Shown here one piece after another: positions 17,501 to 24,656 of a stretch of 64,000 nucleotides of DNA (the stretch's first letter is position 1; every line of letters starts with the position of its first letter). The translations under genes were made by a program, and so were the position numbers. The DNA lies in contig NZ_VSZS01000064.1 of assembly GCF_008180155.1 (NCBI RefSeq), positions 1 through 64,000 of the forward strand, read 5' to 3'. The stretch is from Neoaquamicrobium microcysteis (GTDB taxonomy: Bacteria > Pseudomonadota > Alphaproteobacteria > Rhizobiales > Rhizobiaceae). A model generated the notes under the pieces. That model was not told the origin of the DNA. It did not search any database and saw only the letters and a list, made by a program, of their open reading frames with translations.

Positions 17501-17827
17501 TCATGCCCTGAAATTCGCGTTGGCTGCAAAGGTCGGCCGGAAGCCGCCGCGCATCGCGCCGCGTCGGGCGGGCGCGGGCAGCATGTCCCTAGCAAGGATG
17601 CCCGATGCGCGCGCAAACGCGATGAAGGCGCGCTGGGCTTCCTGGGTGCTGTCGGGCGCTACCGTGGCTGCCAGACATGCGCTGACGGCGCTGTCGTAGA
17701 CGCGGCCGCTCTGGCGTGGCCATGCAAGCAGTATCTCGAGCGCCTCCTCGGCGCTGTAGACTTCACGGATATCTTCGTCCTCCTTCATGAGAAGGCGCAC
17801 GGGCAGGCGAAACTGTGCCGCATCCAT
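17501..17827 (-). CDS. DUF982-like small protein
   Basis: A 108-residue protein resembling the DUF982 family of Hyphomicrobiales: a beta-rich start (FRLPVRLLMKEDEDIREVYSAEEALEILLAWP) and a helical second half (QEAQRAFIAFARASGIL). Function unknown. The ATG at 17827 is favoured because the sequence upstream of it in frame (to 17998) has low-complexity, non-conserved character and runs into the divergent ggt start. Assignment to DUF982 is by pattern only. Confidence 0.6.
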   Translation of the reverse strand: MDAAQFRLPVRLLMKEDEDIREVYSAEEALEILLAWPRQSGRVYDSAVSACLAATVAPDSTQEAQRAFIAFARASGILARDMLPAPARRGAMRGGFRPTFAANANFRA

Positions 17828-17996
17828 TCTTGCTGTCCCTGTTGGATTTGTTGTTGTTTTCCCCAGAACGCATGGCTGCTGCCGAGGTTGCATGACGGCG
17901 CGGCGATATCGGCGCAATTCTGGCCGCTCGGTTGGCAAGCAGGTGTCGTGCTTGCTACGGTTCGCAGGCGGGGCGGAAATCGAGGAGGAAAATGAC

Positions 17997-19733
17997 ATGC
18001 GATGGCTACCCCGCTACGGATTGACGGTCGCGATCGCGACCATGTGGCTCGCCGTTCCAGCGACAGCGCAGGAGGCGATCCAGCCGGAGGCGACGACAGC
18101 CGTCGCCGAGCGCACATCCGTCAGGGCGCAGGATTTCATGGTCGCGAGCGCACACCCGCTCGCCACGCGCGCCGGCTACGCCGTGCTGGAGGCGGGCGGC
18201 TCCGCAGCCGACGCGGCAATCGCCGTCCAGGCCATGCTCGGACTTGTCGAGCCGCAAAGCTCGGGCCTCGGCGGCGGCGCTTTCGTACTGCACTGGGATG
18301 CGGCACTAGGCGAACTCACCACCTACGACGCCCGGGAGACCGCGCCGCTGGCCGCCGACCAGGACTACTGGCTGGGCGAGGACGGCGAGCCGATCGCCTT
18401 CATGCAGGCTGTGATCGGCGGTCGCTCGGCAGGCGTGCCCGGCACCCCGATGCTGATGGAGGTGCTGCACCGCAGGTATGGTCGCCTGCCCTGGGCGGGG
18501 CTGCTGCAACCGGCGATCGACACGGCCGAGCAGGGTTTCGAGGTTTCGCAGCGGCTGGCCGACGCGATACCGGCCGCAGACGGGCTCGACCGGTTCGAAC
18601 CCGCCCGCAGCTATTTCTTCAACGATGACGGGTCGCCGCTTGCCGAGGGCGCTGCGCTGCGCAACCCGGATTATGCGCGTACGCTGCGGCTGATGGCCGA
18701 TCAGGGCGCCGCACCTTTCTATGGCGGGCAGATCGCGCGCGACATCGTCGCGGCGCTCAAGACGGATGAGAACCCCGGCATTCTCACGATGGAGGACTTC
18801 GAGGGTTACGAGGTGGTGCAGCGTGCGGCCGTCTGTATCGACTACAGGGGGTACGACGTGTGCGGCATGGGCCCGCCCAGTTCCGGCGGGCTGACCGTCG
18901 GCCAGATGCTGGGCATGCTGGAATCGTTCGACCTGCCCGGCATGGGCGAAGGCATGCAGGCCCGGCATCTCTTCCTCGAAGCCTCGCGGCTGGCCTTTGC
19001 CGATCGTGCCCGCTACATGGCCGACGCCGACTTCGTGGAGATGCCGGAAGGCCTGCTCGACCGGACCTATCTGCAGGAACGCGCCAAGCTTATCAGCCCG
19101 GATACGTCCATGGGCACAGCCGCCGCCGGAGACCCGCCCTGGGACGAGACGCGCAATTATGCGCCCGATGTCGAGCGTCCGCGCCACGGCACCTCGCACT
19201 TCGTCATCGTCGACGGCTACGGCAATGCGGTCTCAGCCACCACGACGATCGAAAGTGGCTTCGGCAGCCGGGCGATGACGGGCGGGTTCCTGCTTAACAA
19301 CGAGCTGACCGATTTCTCGTTCGCGCCGCAGGCCGATGGCAATCCCGTCGCCAACCGGGTCGAGCCGGGCAAGCGCCCGCGCTCGTCCATGGCCCCGACC
19401 ATCGTGCTGCGCGACGACCGGCCAGTGCTCCTGACAGGCAGCCCCGGCGGCGCGAACATCATCGACTATGTCGCGCTTTCACTGGTGGCGCTGCTGGACT
19501 GGGAGATGGACCCTCAGGAGGCGATAGACCTGCCGCACATGGTCAATCTCAACGGACCGACACGGGTGGAGGAAGGCGAGGGCGCAGAGGAAATGGCCGA
19601 TACGCTGCGCGAACTTGGCCATGACGCAAGCATCGCCAACCTCAACTCCGGCCTTCATGTCATCCGCATCACGCAGGACGAACTGGTCGGTGCGGCGGAC
19701 AAGCGCCGCGAAGGCCTCGTCATGGGCAGATAG
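17997..19733 (+). CDS. ggt: Gamma-glutamyltranspeptidase
   Basis: A 578-residue Ntn-hydrolase precursor that cleaves gamma-glutamyl bonds, chiefly of glutathione, in the periplasm. A signal peptide spans residues 1-24 (cleavage after TAQ). The self-processing site and catalytic Thr lie in RHGTSHFVIVD; the TGSPGGANIIDYV loop and SSGLGGGAFVLHW near the N-terminus are also family marks. The ATG at 17997 has GAGGAGGAA upstream. It precedes the Gly-rich/kinase block but is separated by a 153-bp gap with its own promoter-like element, so a link is not implied. Confidence 0.95.
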   Translation: MRWLPRYGLTVAIATMWLAVPATAQEAIQPEATTAVAERTSVRAQDFMVASAHPLATRAGYAVLEAGGSAADAAIAVQAMLGLVEPQSSGLGGGAFVLHWDAALGELTTYDARETAPLAADQDYWLGEDGEPIAFMQAVIGGRSAGVPGTPMLMEVLHRRYGRLPWAGLLQPAIDTAEQGFEVSQRLADAIPAADGLDRFEPARSYFFNDDGSPLAEGAALRNPDYARTLRLMADQGAAPFYGGQIARDIVAALKTDENPGILTMEDFEGYEVVQRAAVCIDYRGYDVCGMGPPSSGGLTVGQMLGMLESFDLPGMGEGMQARHLFLEASRLAFADRARYMADADFVEMPEGLLDRTYLQERAKLISPDTSMGTAAAGDPPWDETRNYAPDVERPRHGTSHFVIVDGYGNAVSATTTIESGFGSRAMTGGFLLNNELTDFSFAPQADGNPVANRVEPGKRPRSSMAPTIVLRDDRPVLLTGSPGGANIIDYVALSLVALLDWEMDPQEAIDLPHMVNLNGPTRVEEGEGAEEMADTLRELGHDASIANLNSGLHVIRITQDELVGAADKRREGLVMGR

Positions 19734-19773
19734 CGTCGGCCTGAACCGCCCCGCCAAGTTTTTCGTATCAGAG

Positions 19774-19798
19774 GGAATAAAGCTCCGGACACGCCGTT
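19774..19798 (+). promoter_or_regulatory. ECF-type promoter GGAAT-N16-CGTT of Gly-rich gene
   Basis: GGAAT (19774-19778), 16 bases, CGTT (19795-19798), ending 88 bases before the ATG at 19887. The same two elements with the same spacing occur in front of the subtilase gene. It differs by one base from the EcfG consensus GGAAC-N16/17-CGTT, so either EcfG or the local ECF factor (23235-23777) could use it. Confidence 0.6.
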
Positions 19799-19886
19799 TC
19801 CACCACAATGCCGGATGAAGCATTCGATGCGAACGGCAGATGAAGCCGCCAGCGAAAGGCGGCGTCAAAGGAAACGGAGAGAACAG

Positions 19887-20273
19887 ATGACCAAGGACAA
19901 CGAATATTCTGCCGTGCCCGCCGATGCTGTTGACGACGGCGCGGAAACCGTGACCAGCCGTCGCCGACTTCTGGCGCTGATGGGCCTCGCAGCCACCACC
20001 GCCTATGTCGCACCAACGCTGCTTTCGATGGATCAGGCCCACGCCTCCGGCGGATCGGGCGGTGGCCGCGGCGGCTCGGGTGGCGGCGGTGGCGGTGGCA
20101 GCCGTGGTGGATCGGGTGGTGGCGGTCGCGGCGGTGGCGGACGCGGCGGATCGGGCGGCAGGAGCCGCGGCGGCTCCGGCGGACGTTCGAATGGCGGCCG
20201 TGGGTCGGGCCGCAGGACCGGCGGGCGCCGGGCGGATACTCTTCAGGGGATGTTCCGCAGCGTGTTCCGCTAA
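19887..20273 (+). CDS. Tat-type Gly/Arg/Ser-rich exported protein
   Basis: A 128-residue protein in three parts. Residues 1-53 are an acidic leader ending in a twin-arginine-like signal (SRRR at 24-27, then LLALMGLAATTAYVAPTLL). Residues 54-115 are almost only Gly, Arg and Ser, with recurring RGGSGG units. The last 13 residues (ADTLQGMFRSVFR) are amphipathic. The net mature charge is strongly basic. ATG 19887 follows ACGGAGAG; an upstream ATG at 19815 lacks a ribosome site. It is followed by a terminator and then by the HprK-PqqD gene. I infer it may be the substrate of that kinase-like protein and of the nearby subtilase; no family was recognised. Confidence 0.75.
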   Translation: MTKDNEYSAVPADAVDDGAETVTSRRRLLALMGLAATTAYVAPTLLSMDQAHASGGSGGGRGGSGGGGGGGSRGGSGGGGRGGGGRGGSGGRSRGGSGGRSNGGRGSGRRTGGRRADTLQGMFRSVFR

Positions 20274-20283
20274 GACGCAGATT

Positions 20284-20320
20284 GGCCGGGGCGGCTTACA
20301 CAGCCGCCTCGGCCATTTCG
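20284..20320 (+). terminator. Hairpin after Gly-rich gene
   Basis: A 12-bp stem (GGCCGGGGCGGC with GCCGCCTCGGCC, one G-U pair) and 7-base loop, followed by ATTTCGCTT. With few T residues it may attenuate rather than stop, letting less transcript reach the kinase gene: high substrate, low enzyme. Confidence 0.6.
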
Positions 20321-20386
20321 CTTGAGATATGAATTGAGGCCTGCGGCGCTGCTCGTCCGCAGGATGCTGCCTGTGAGGGGACCGCC

Positions 20387-21604
20387 ATGTTTTTGTATCT
20401 GGAGGGCCTTCCCGCCCCGATAAGACTTTGCGAACGCTCGCTTCCAGTCGCCGACGCTCTGGCTTCCGTGCTGAAAGACTGGCCGTCGCGCCTGGATAAG
20501 AGCCATGACGACCGCCCCGTCTTCATGGAAATCGAGCGGGCGAACGATGGCTTCGACATTCACCGCGTGGACGATGGCTGGCGGTCGCGGGAGACCGACG
20601 ACCTCGGGGTGGTGTCCTCCACGATCATCGAGATCATCGACGGTTACGTCGCAAACGGCACCGGGCTTGGCCTGCTGCATGCGGGCTCGGCCGAGTTCGC
20701 GGGCAGGCTGTTGCTGTTTCCGGCCTCCACCCTGGCAGGCAAGAGCACGCTGATGACGCGGCTTTCGGCGGCGGGGCACAAGGTCTTTTCCGACGATCTC
20801 ATACCGCTCGATCTCGCCACGGGCGAGGCCGTGGCGACCGGCTGCCTGCCGCGACCACGCCTGCCACTGCCGCCAACGGCGACGCCCGAATTTTCCGCTT
20901 TCGTGGAGAGCCATGTGCTCGCGCGCGACGAATACTGTGCCTATATCGATCCCGGCGTTGGCCGGCGAGCGGGCTTCGGCGACCGCCGGGCCATCGGGGC
21001 GGTTGTGCTGCTGCGGCGTTCGACCACGCGAGTCGCAGCGCGGATCGAGCCCGCACCTGCCGAGGACGTGCTATGGGCGCTGGTGTCACAGGACACGCGC
21101 AAGGACAGCGTCGCAGCCGACATGCTGGAAGACTATTTGCGCCTGCTTTCCGGGCTGCGGTTCTGCCAGCTGCACTATTCCGATCTGGAGGATGCGGTTC
21201 GCTGCCTCGAAGCTGAATTTGCGGGATGGCCCAGCGAAGACAAGGACGGCGCGGCCGTCCTCGAACGCGACGCCGCGCCCATTGCCGTTGGTGCGAGATA
21301 TGACGACGAAAGCGGCCCGCGCTTCCAGCGTGCCGAGCATGTGGATTTCCGGGCCGTGGGCCAGGGCGGCTTTGTGGTAGACCGCCGCACGAACCGCATC
21401 CATCATCTCAATCCGACCGGCCTCGCCATCTGGCGGTTGCTGGAAGGCGCGGCAACGCAGGATTCAGTCGTGTCGGTCTTCGCTGAAGCCTTCCCCGACA
21501 CACCGGCCGAAACCATCGCACACGACGTGGACACGTCGATCGGGCTGCTTCTGCAGCTTGAGCTTATTGCGGTATCGAGCGGCGAAGGCGGGAGCGAACG
21601 CTGA
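20387..21604 (+). CDS. HprK-like kinase fused to a PqqD domain
   Basis: A 405-residue two-domain protein. The N-terminal half is HPr kinase-like: LLHAGSAEFAGRLLLF precedes a Walker A in which the first Gly is Ala (ASTLAGKS, 113-120), and SDDLIPLD (135-142) matches the family's second motif. Residues 320-398 form a PqqD domain (VVDRRTNRIHHLNPTGLAIWRLL, then paired helices), the fold that binds leader peptides in peptide-modification pathways. HprK-like kinases are known to phosphorylate lasso-peptide precursors. Here the likely partner is the Gly/Arg/Ser-rich protein just upstream. Weak ribosome site GGGG before ATG. Substrate is inference; kinase activity is unproven given the altered P-loop. 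Confidence 0.8.
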   Translation: MFLYLEGLPAPIRLCERSLPVADALASVLKDWPSRLDKSHDDRPVFMEIERANDGFDIHRVDDGWRSRETDDLGVVSSTIIEIIDGYVANGTGLGLLHAGSAEFAGRLLLFPASTLAGKSTLMTRLSAAGHKVFSDDLIPLDLATGEAVATGCLPRPRLPLPPTATPEFSAFVESHVLARDEYCAYIDPGVGRRAGFGDRRAIGAVVLLRRSTTRVAARIEPAPAEDVLWALVSQDTRKDSVAADMLEDYLRLLSGLRFCQLHYSDLEDAVRCLEAEFAGWPSEDKDGAAVLERDAAPIAVGARYDDESGPRFQRAEHVDFRAVGQGGFVVDRRTNRIHHLNPTGLAIWRLLEGAATQDSVVSVFAEAFPDTPAETIAHDVDTSIGLLLQLELIAVSSGEGGSER

Positions 21605-21639
21605 TGCATTCGCCCGCGCCCGAAAACGAACGCCTGCCG

Positions 21640-23088
21640 TCAGTCCTGTTCGGCGTCGGCCGATACCGGCACGGGAACCGCGTCCGCAGGGCACAACCCG
21701 CTCGCATCGAGCAGGCCCCATCCGAAAACCGGATCCTTGCCGGGCTCACCAAGATCCTGGGCAGCAGTGGCCAGCCGCTGCTTCACCTCGGCCGGCGTCA
21801 GCTCCGGCTCGCGCGCGCGAATGAGCGCGGCGGCGGCCGTGACGAACGGGGCCGCAAAGGATGTGCCGGTCTTGGGCCGGCCACCGCTGATCGAGGCTGC
21901 CGTCCAGACCTCGACGCCGGGCGCCGCGATATCGACATGCTCGCCGCGTCCGGCGCGCCGGTAGACGCGCCTGCCGCGATCCACCGCCGTTACGCCGATG
22001 ACGCCGTCGTATGCGGCCGGGTAGGCCGGGGCGGCGTTCGGCCCGCCATTACCCACCGCCGCGACCACTACGGTCGCCGCGGACGCCTTGGCGATGGCTT
22101 CGTGCAGAAGATCGTTGGCCGGTCCGGCCAGGCTCATGTTCAGAACGACGACCTGGCGGCCGAGCGCCATGTCGATGGCGCGCACCAGCGTGAAAACGTC
22201 CGAGCGGTCGTCCTGACGGGCGGCACGATGGAAGGCGTCGATGGCGATGACCTGCGCGCCGGGAAGCAGGCCGGGCGTGCGGCTTTCCGCGCCCCCGACG
22301 AGCAGCGCCGCAACCGCCGTTCCGTGCTGGAGGCCGGATTCCTCCAGCTCCCCGTCTCCAAGGCGGATCGTCTCCAGCCTGCCGCCTTCGAAGGTGGTGT
22401 GGTCGGGGTTGATGCCCGTATCGACTATGCCGATGCGCGCATCCACGCGGCAGGTCGCCTCCCCGCCGCCGGCAAGCGGCCAACCAACGAGACGCGGCGC
22501 GGCGCAATGGGGACCGCTGCAACTGCCGGCCTGTTCAGGGCGGTAGTAGTGGTTGAAGTCGACCTGCGCCCCGCCGGCGAGCCCGCGCACTTCCTCGCGC
22601 GCGGCTTCCAGCGAGGAACCGTCGGGGATGCGCAGCTTGACGACGACGGTATCGAGCGACGTCACCTCCGCCTCTTCGAGAACCGCATAGCCGTTGGCGA
22701 CAAGCTGGTCGCGTGCGGCGTCGCCGAGGCCGATGGCGACGATTTCGTTCTGGGCCCTGTCGGGCAGTTCGACCGGGCGGGCGGCCGTCCTGCGGCGCGG
22801 CGCCGGCTGGCCGGTGAGGGCGCGACGCATACCACGAAAGAACCTTTGCGCCGAGGGAACGCGCAGGACGCGGTTTGGCGGGGGTCTCAGATTGTCGCCG
22901 CCGCCGTAGTAGCCCCCTCCGGAGAAGCCGCCATCATCATCGTCGTCGTCATCGTCGTCGGCGTATGCCGCCGTAATGCCGAAGAGCGGGGTAACAACGG
23001 GAGAATGCGCAGCCCAGCCCAAAGACAGCGCCACCATGAATATCAGAGGCAGTTTCAGCGACCGGTTCCGTGCCAGGTCTTCCTTCAT
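21640..23088 (-). CDS. Exported S8 family subtilisin-like protease
   Basis: A 482-residue subtilase. The signal peptide ends at AYA (residue 43) and is followed by nine Asp (44-52) and a Gly/Tyr stretch (GGFSGGGYYGGG). A region of about 120 residues, possibly an inhibitory propeptide (DTVVVKLRIPDG), precedes the catalytic domain with Asp223 (IVDTGINPDH), His255 (HGTAVAALL), Asn347 (AVGNGGPN) and Ser410 (GTSFAAPFVTAA). All catalytic residues are intact. ATG 23088 follows GAAGGAG; the frame continues upstream without such a signal. Divergent from the ECF sigma gene and carrying the same promoter motif as the Gly-rich gene; convergent with the kinase gene. Confidence 0.93.
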   Translation of the reverse strand: MKEDLARNRSLKLPLIFMVALSLGWAAHSPVVTPLFGITAAYADDDDDDDDDGGFSGGGYYGGGDNLRPPPNRVLRVPSAQRFFRGMRRALTGQPAPRRRTAARPVELPDRAQNEIVAIGLGDAARDQLVANGYAVLEEAEVTSLDTVVVKLRIPDGSSLEAAREEVRGLAGGAQVDFNHYYRPEQAGSCSGPHCAAPRLVGWPLAGGGEATCRVDARIGIVDTGINPDHTTFEGGRLETIRLGDGELEESGLQHGTAVAALLVGGAESRTPGLLPGAQVIAIDAFHRAARQDDRSDVFTLVRAIDMALGRQVVVLNMSLAGPANDLLHEAIAKASAATVVVAAVGNGGPNAAPAYPAAYDGVIGVTAVDRGRRVYRRAGRGEHVDIAAPGVEVWTAASISGGRPKTGTSFAAPFVTAAAALIRAREPELTPAEVKQRLATAAQDLGEPGKDPVFGWGLLDASGLCPADAVPVPVSADAEQD

Positions 23089-23177
23089 GGTCGCAGCACT
23101 CCTTCGCCATGCCTGCGCAGCCGCTACCATGCACCAGGAGCGTCTCTCCTCAAAGCGCCGAAGGCTGCTGCTCGACA

Positions 23178-23202
23178 AACGCGCGAGCGCGGCGAATATT
23201 CC
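23178..23202 (-). promoter_or_regulatory. ECF-type promoter GGAAT-N16-CGTT of subtilase gene
   Basis: On the minus strand GGAAT (23202-23198), 16 bases, CGTT (23181-23178), ending 89 bases before the subtilase ATG at 23088. Both elements and the spacer length equal those at 19774-19798, and the leader lengths differ by one base. No matching element is seen on the plus strand for the sigma gene. Confidence 0.6.
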
Positions 23203-23234
23203 GGCATGACCATCATGAAACCCGGGGCCTCGGC

Positions 23235-23777
23235 ATGAGCACGCCAGCAGACGATGTCGGCAAGCAGCTGCTGGCGATGCTGCCGGTGTTGCGGCGCTTC
23301 GCCCTGTCGCTGACGCGCTCTGCCGACAAGGCCGACGATCTCGTGCAATCGGCCTGCGAGCGTGCGCTGGCAAGCGCCGACCGGTACGAGCCGGGCACCC
23401 GTTTCGACGCGTGGATGTTCCGCATCATGCGCAATCTGTGGATCGATCGCCTGCGCCGCGAGAAGGTGGCGGGGCCGATGGACGACATTGATGACCGGTC
23501 GAACATCGTGGGCGTATCGGGTGAGCAGGTGATCGAGGCGCGCTCGGAGATGAGTAGCGTCAGCGATGCGATCGCCGCCCTGCCCGACGAGCAGCGCGAG
23601 GTGCTGATGCTGACCTGCGTGGAGGACATGCCATACAGGGAAGTGGCAGATATGCTGGGCATCCCCATCGGAACGGTCATGAGCAGGCTTGCGCGCGCGC
23701 GACGAAGATTGGCGGAAGCGACGGGAATAACCGGCGACGGGGCGCGTTCTTCCGTCCAACAGGGCAAGAGACCATGA
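23235..23777 (+). CDS. ECF-type RNA polymerase sigma factor
   Basis: A 180-residue extracytoplasmic-function sigma factor with regions 2 and 4 only. Region 2 carries the core-binding DDLVQSACERALASADRY and the -10 recognition segment FDAWMFRIMRNLWIDRLRR; region 4 has EVLMLTCVEDMPYREVADMLGIPIGTVMSRLARARRRL as its helix-turn-helix. ATG 23235. It overlaps the anti-sigma gene by ATGA and is divergent from the subtilase gene. It is the natural candidate to read the two GGAAT-N16-CGTT promoters of this locus. It does not sit next to nepR or phyR, so it is not obviously EcfG itself. Confidence 0.92.
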   Translation: MSTPADDVGKQLLAMLPVLRRFALSLTRSADKADDLVQSACERALASADRYEPGTRFDAWMFRIMRNLWIDRLRREKVAGPMDDIDDRSNIVGVSGEQVIEARSEMSSVSDAIAALPDEQREVLMLTCVEDMPYREVADMLGIPIGTVMSRLARARRRLAEATGITGDGARSSVQQGKRP

Positions 23778-24553
23778 CCGGGCAACAATTCGACGATGAA
23801 ATCCTGATGGCCTTTGCGGATGGCGAGCTCGACGAAGCTACCACCGGGGCGGTCGAACGCGCCATGGAAACCGACGACGATCTGGCGTTGCGCGTCGCTC
23901 TCTTCATGGAGACACGGGCAAGAGCGCGGGAGGCGATGGCTCCAATGCTGGACCAGCCCGTGCCGGAAGCGTTGCGCCGCTCAATCGAGGACATGGTCGC
24001 ACGCCATGGCGGCGGGGACACGCAGACGGCCGAAGTGGTGGCCTTCCGGCCGGCCGCAAACGACAGGCGGCCTTCGATCGCCCGCTCCCGCTGGATAGCA
24101 CCCATCGCGGCATCCACCGTCGCCGTGCTGGCCGGCGTAGCAGGATACTGGCTGGGCAGCGCCTCGCCCGCCCGCCAGGATGCGGGACTTGCGGTCGCAG
24201 GCCTTTCGGTAAACGGCCTTCCGGCCGCACTGGACAGCACGCCGTCGGGCGAGGAGATCGTGCTGGCCGGATCGGATGCAAGATTCCGCGCCATCGCGAC
24301 CTTCGAGGACGGCGACGGCAGACTTTGCCGCGAGTTCGAGGTGGATATGCCGTCGCAGGCGACGCTGGTCTCGGTCGCCTGCCGGCAGGCCGGGGACTGG
24401 ACGGTCAGCTTCGTCGTCGTGGCCGCCAGCGGTGCGGACGGCTATGCCCCGGCATCATCCCTCGACGCGCTGGACGCCTATCTCTCCGCCATCGGAGCCG
24501 GCGAACCGCTGGATGACGACGACGAGCGCGAGGCGCTTTCCGCCATCCGTTGA
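23774..24553 (+). CDS. Membrane anti-sigma factor
   Basis: A 259-residue single-pass membrane protein. The cytosolic N-terminus (DDEILMAFADGELDEATTGAVERAME) has the anti-sigma-domain pattern, without the zinc-binding His/Cys set. One transmembrane helix is at about residues 108-128. The periplasmic part contains exactly two cysteines (185 and 203) that could form a disulfide. Translation is coupled to the sigma gene (ATGA overlap at 23774-23777). The periplasmic domain is the presumed sensor; the signal is unknown. Confidence 0.85.
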   Translation: MTGQQFDDEILMAFADGELDEATTGAVERAMETDDDLALRVALFMETRARAREAMAPMLDQPVPEALRRSIEDMVARHGGGDTQTAEVVAFRPAANDRRPSIARSRWIAPIAASTVAVLAGVAGYWLGSASPARQDAGLAVAGLSVNGLPAALDSTPSGEEIVLAGSDARFRAIATFEDGDGRLCREFEVDMPSQATLVSVACRQAGDWTVSFVVVAASGADGYAPASSLDALDAYLSAIGAGEPLDDDDEREALSAIR

Positions 24554-24572
24554 CCGCGACACGCTGCGTGCG

Positions 24573-24606
24573 AAAAGGCCCGGCGCGAGGAGATTCGCGC
24601 CGGGCC
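24573..24606 (-). terminator. Strong convergent terminator
   Basis: Perfect 12-bp stem GGCCCGGCGCGA with a 6-base loop, flanked by AAAA on the plus-strand left side, which gives UUUU for minus-strand transcripts. It ends the DUF4394 transcript and may also stop anti-sigma read-through. Confidence 0.8.
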
Positions 24607-24656
24607 CGCTTGAACGCCGGCCTGGAACTGGAACACGGGCCGGCATCCGCCCCTCG

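Noticed and set aside
17997-19733. Inclusion of gamma-glutamyltranspeptidase in the Gly-rich/kinase system
   Set aside because: It is a common periplasmic enzyme, has its own start region, and a separate promoter-like element follows it before the Gly-rich gene.
20050-20230. Repetitive DNA that could be taken for a tandem repeat or CRISPR-like array
   Set aside because: It is the coding sequence of the Gly/Arg/Ser-rich protein. Unit lengths vary and there are no spacers.
23089-23234. A GGAAT-N16-CGTT promoter on the plus strand for the ECF sigma gene itself
   Set aside because: Only the minus-strand copy is complete. The plus strand has CGAAT but no CGTT at 16-17 bases, so autoregulation through this motif is not supported.
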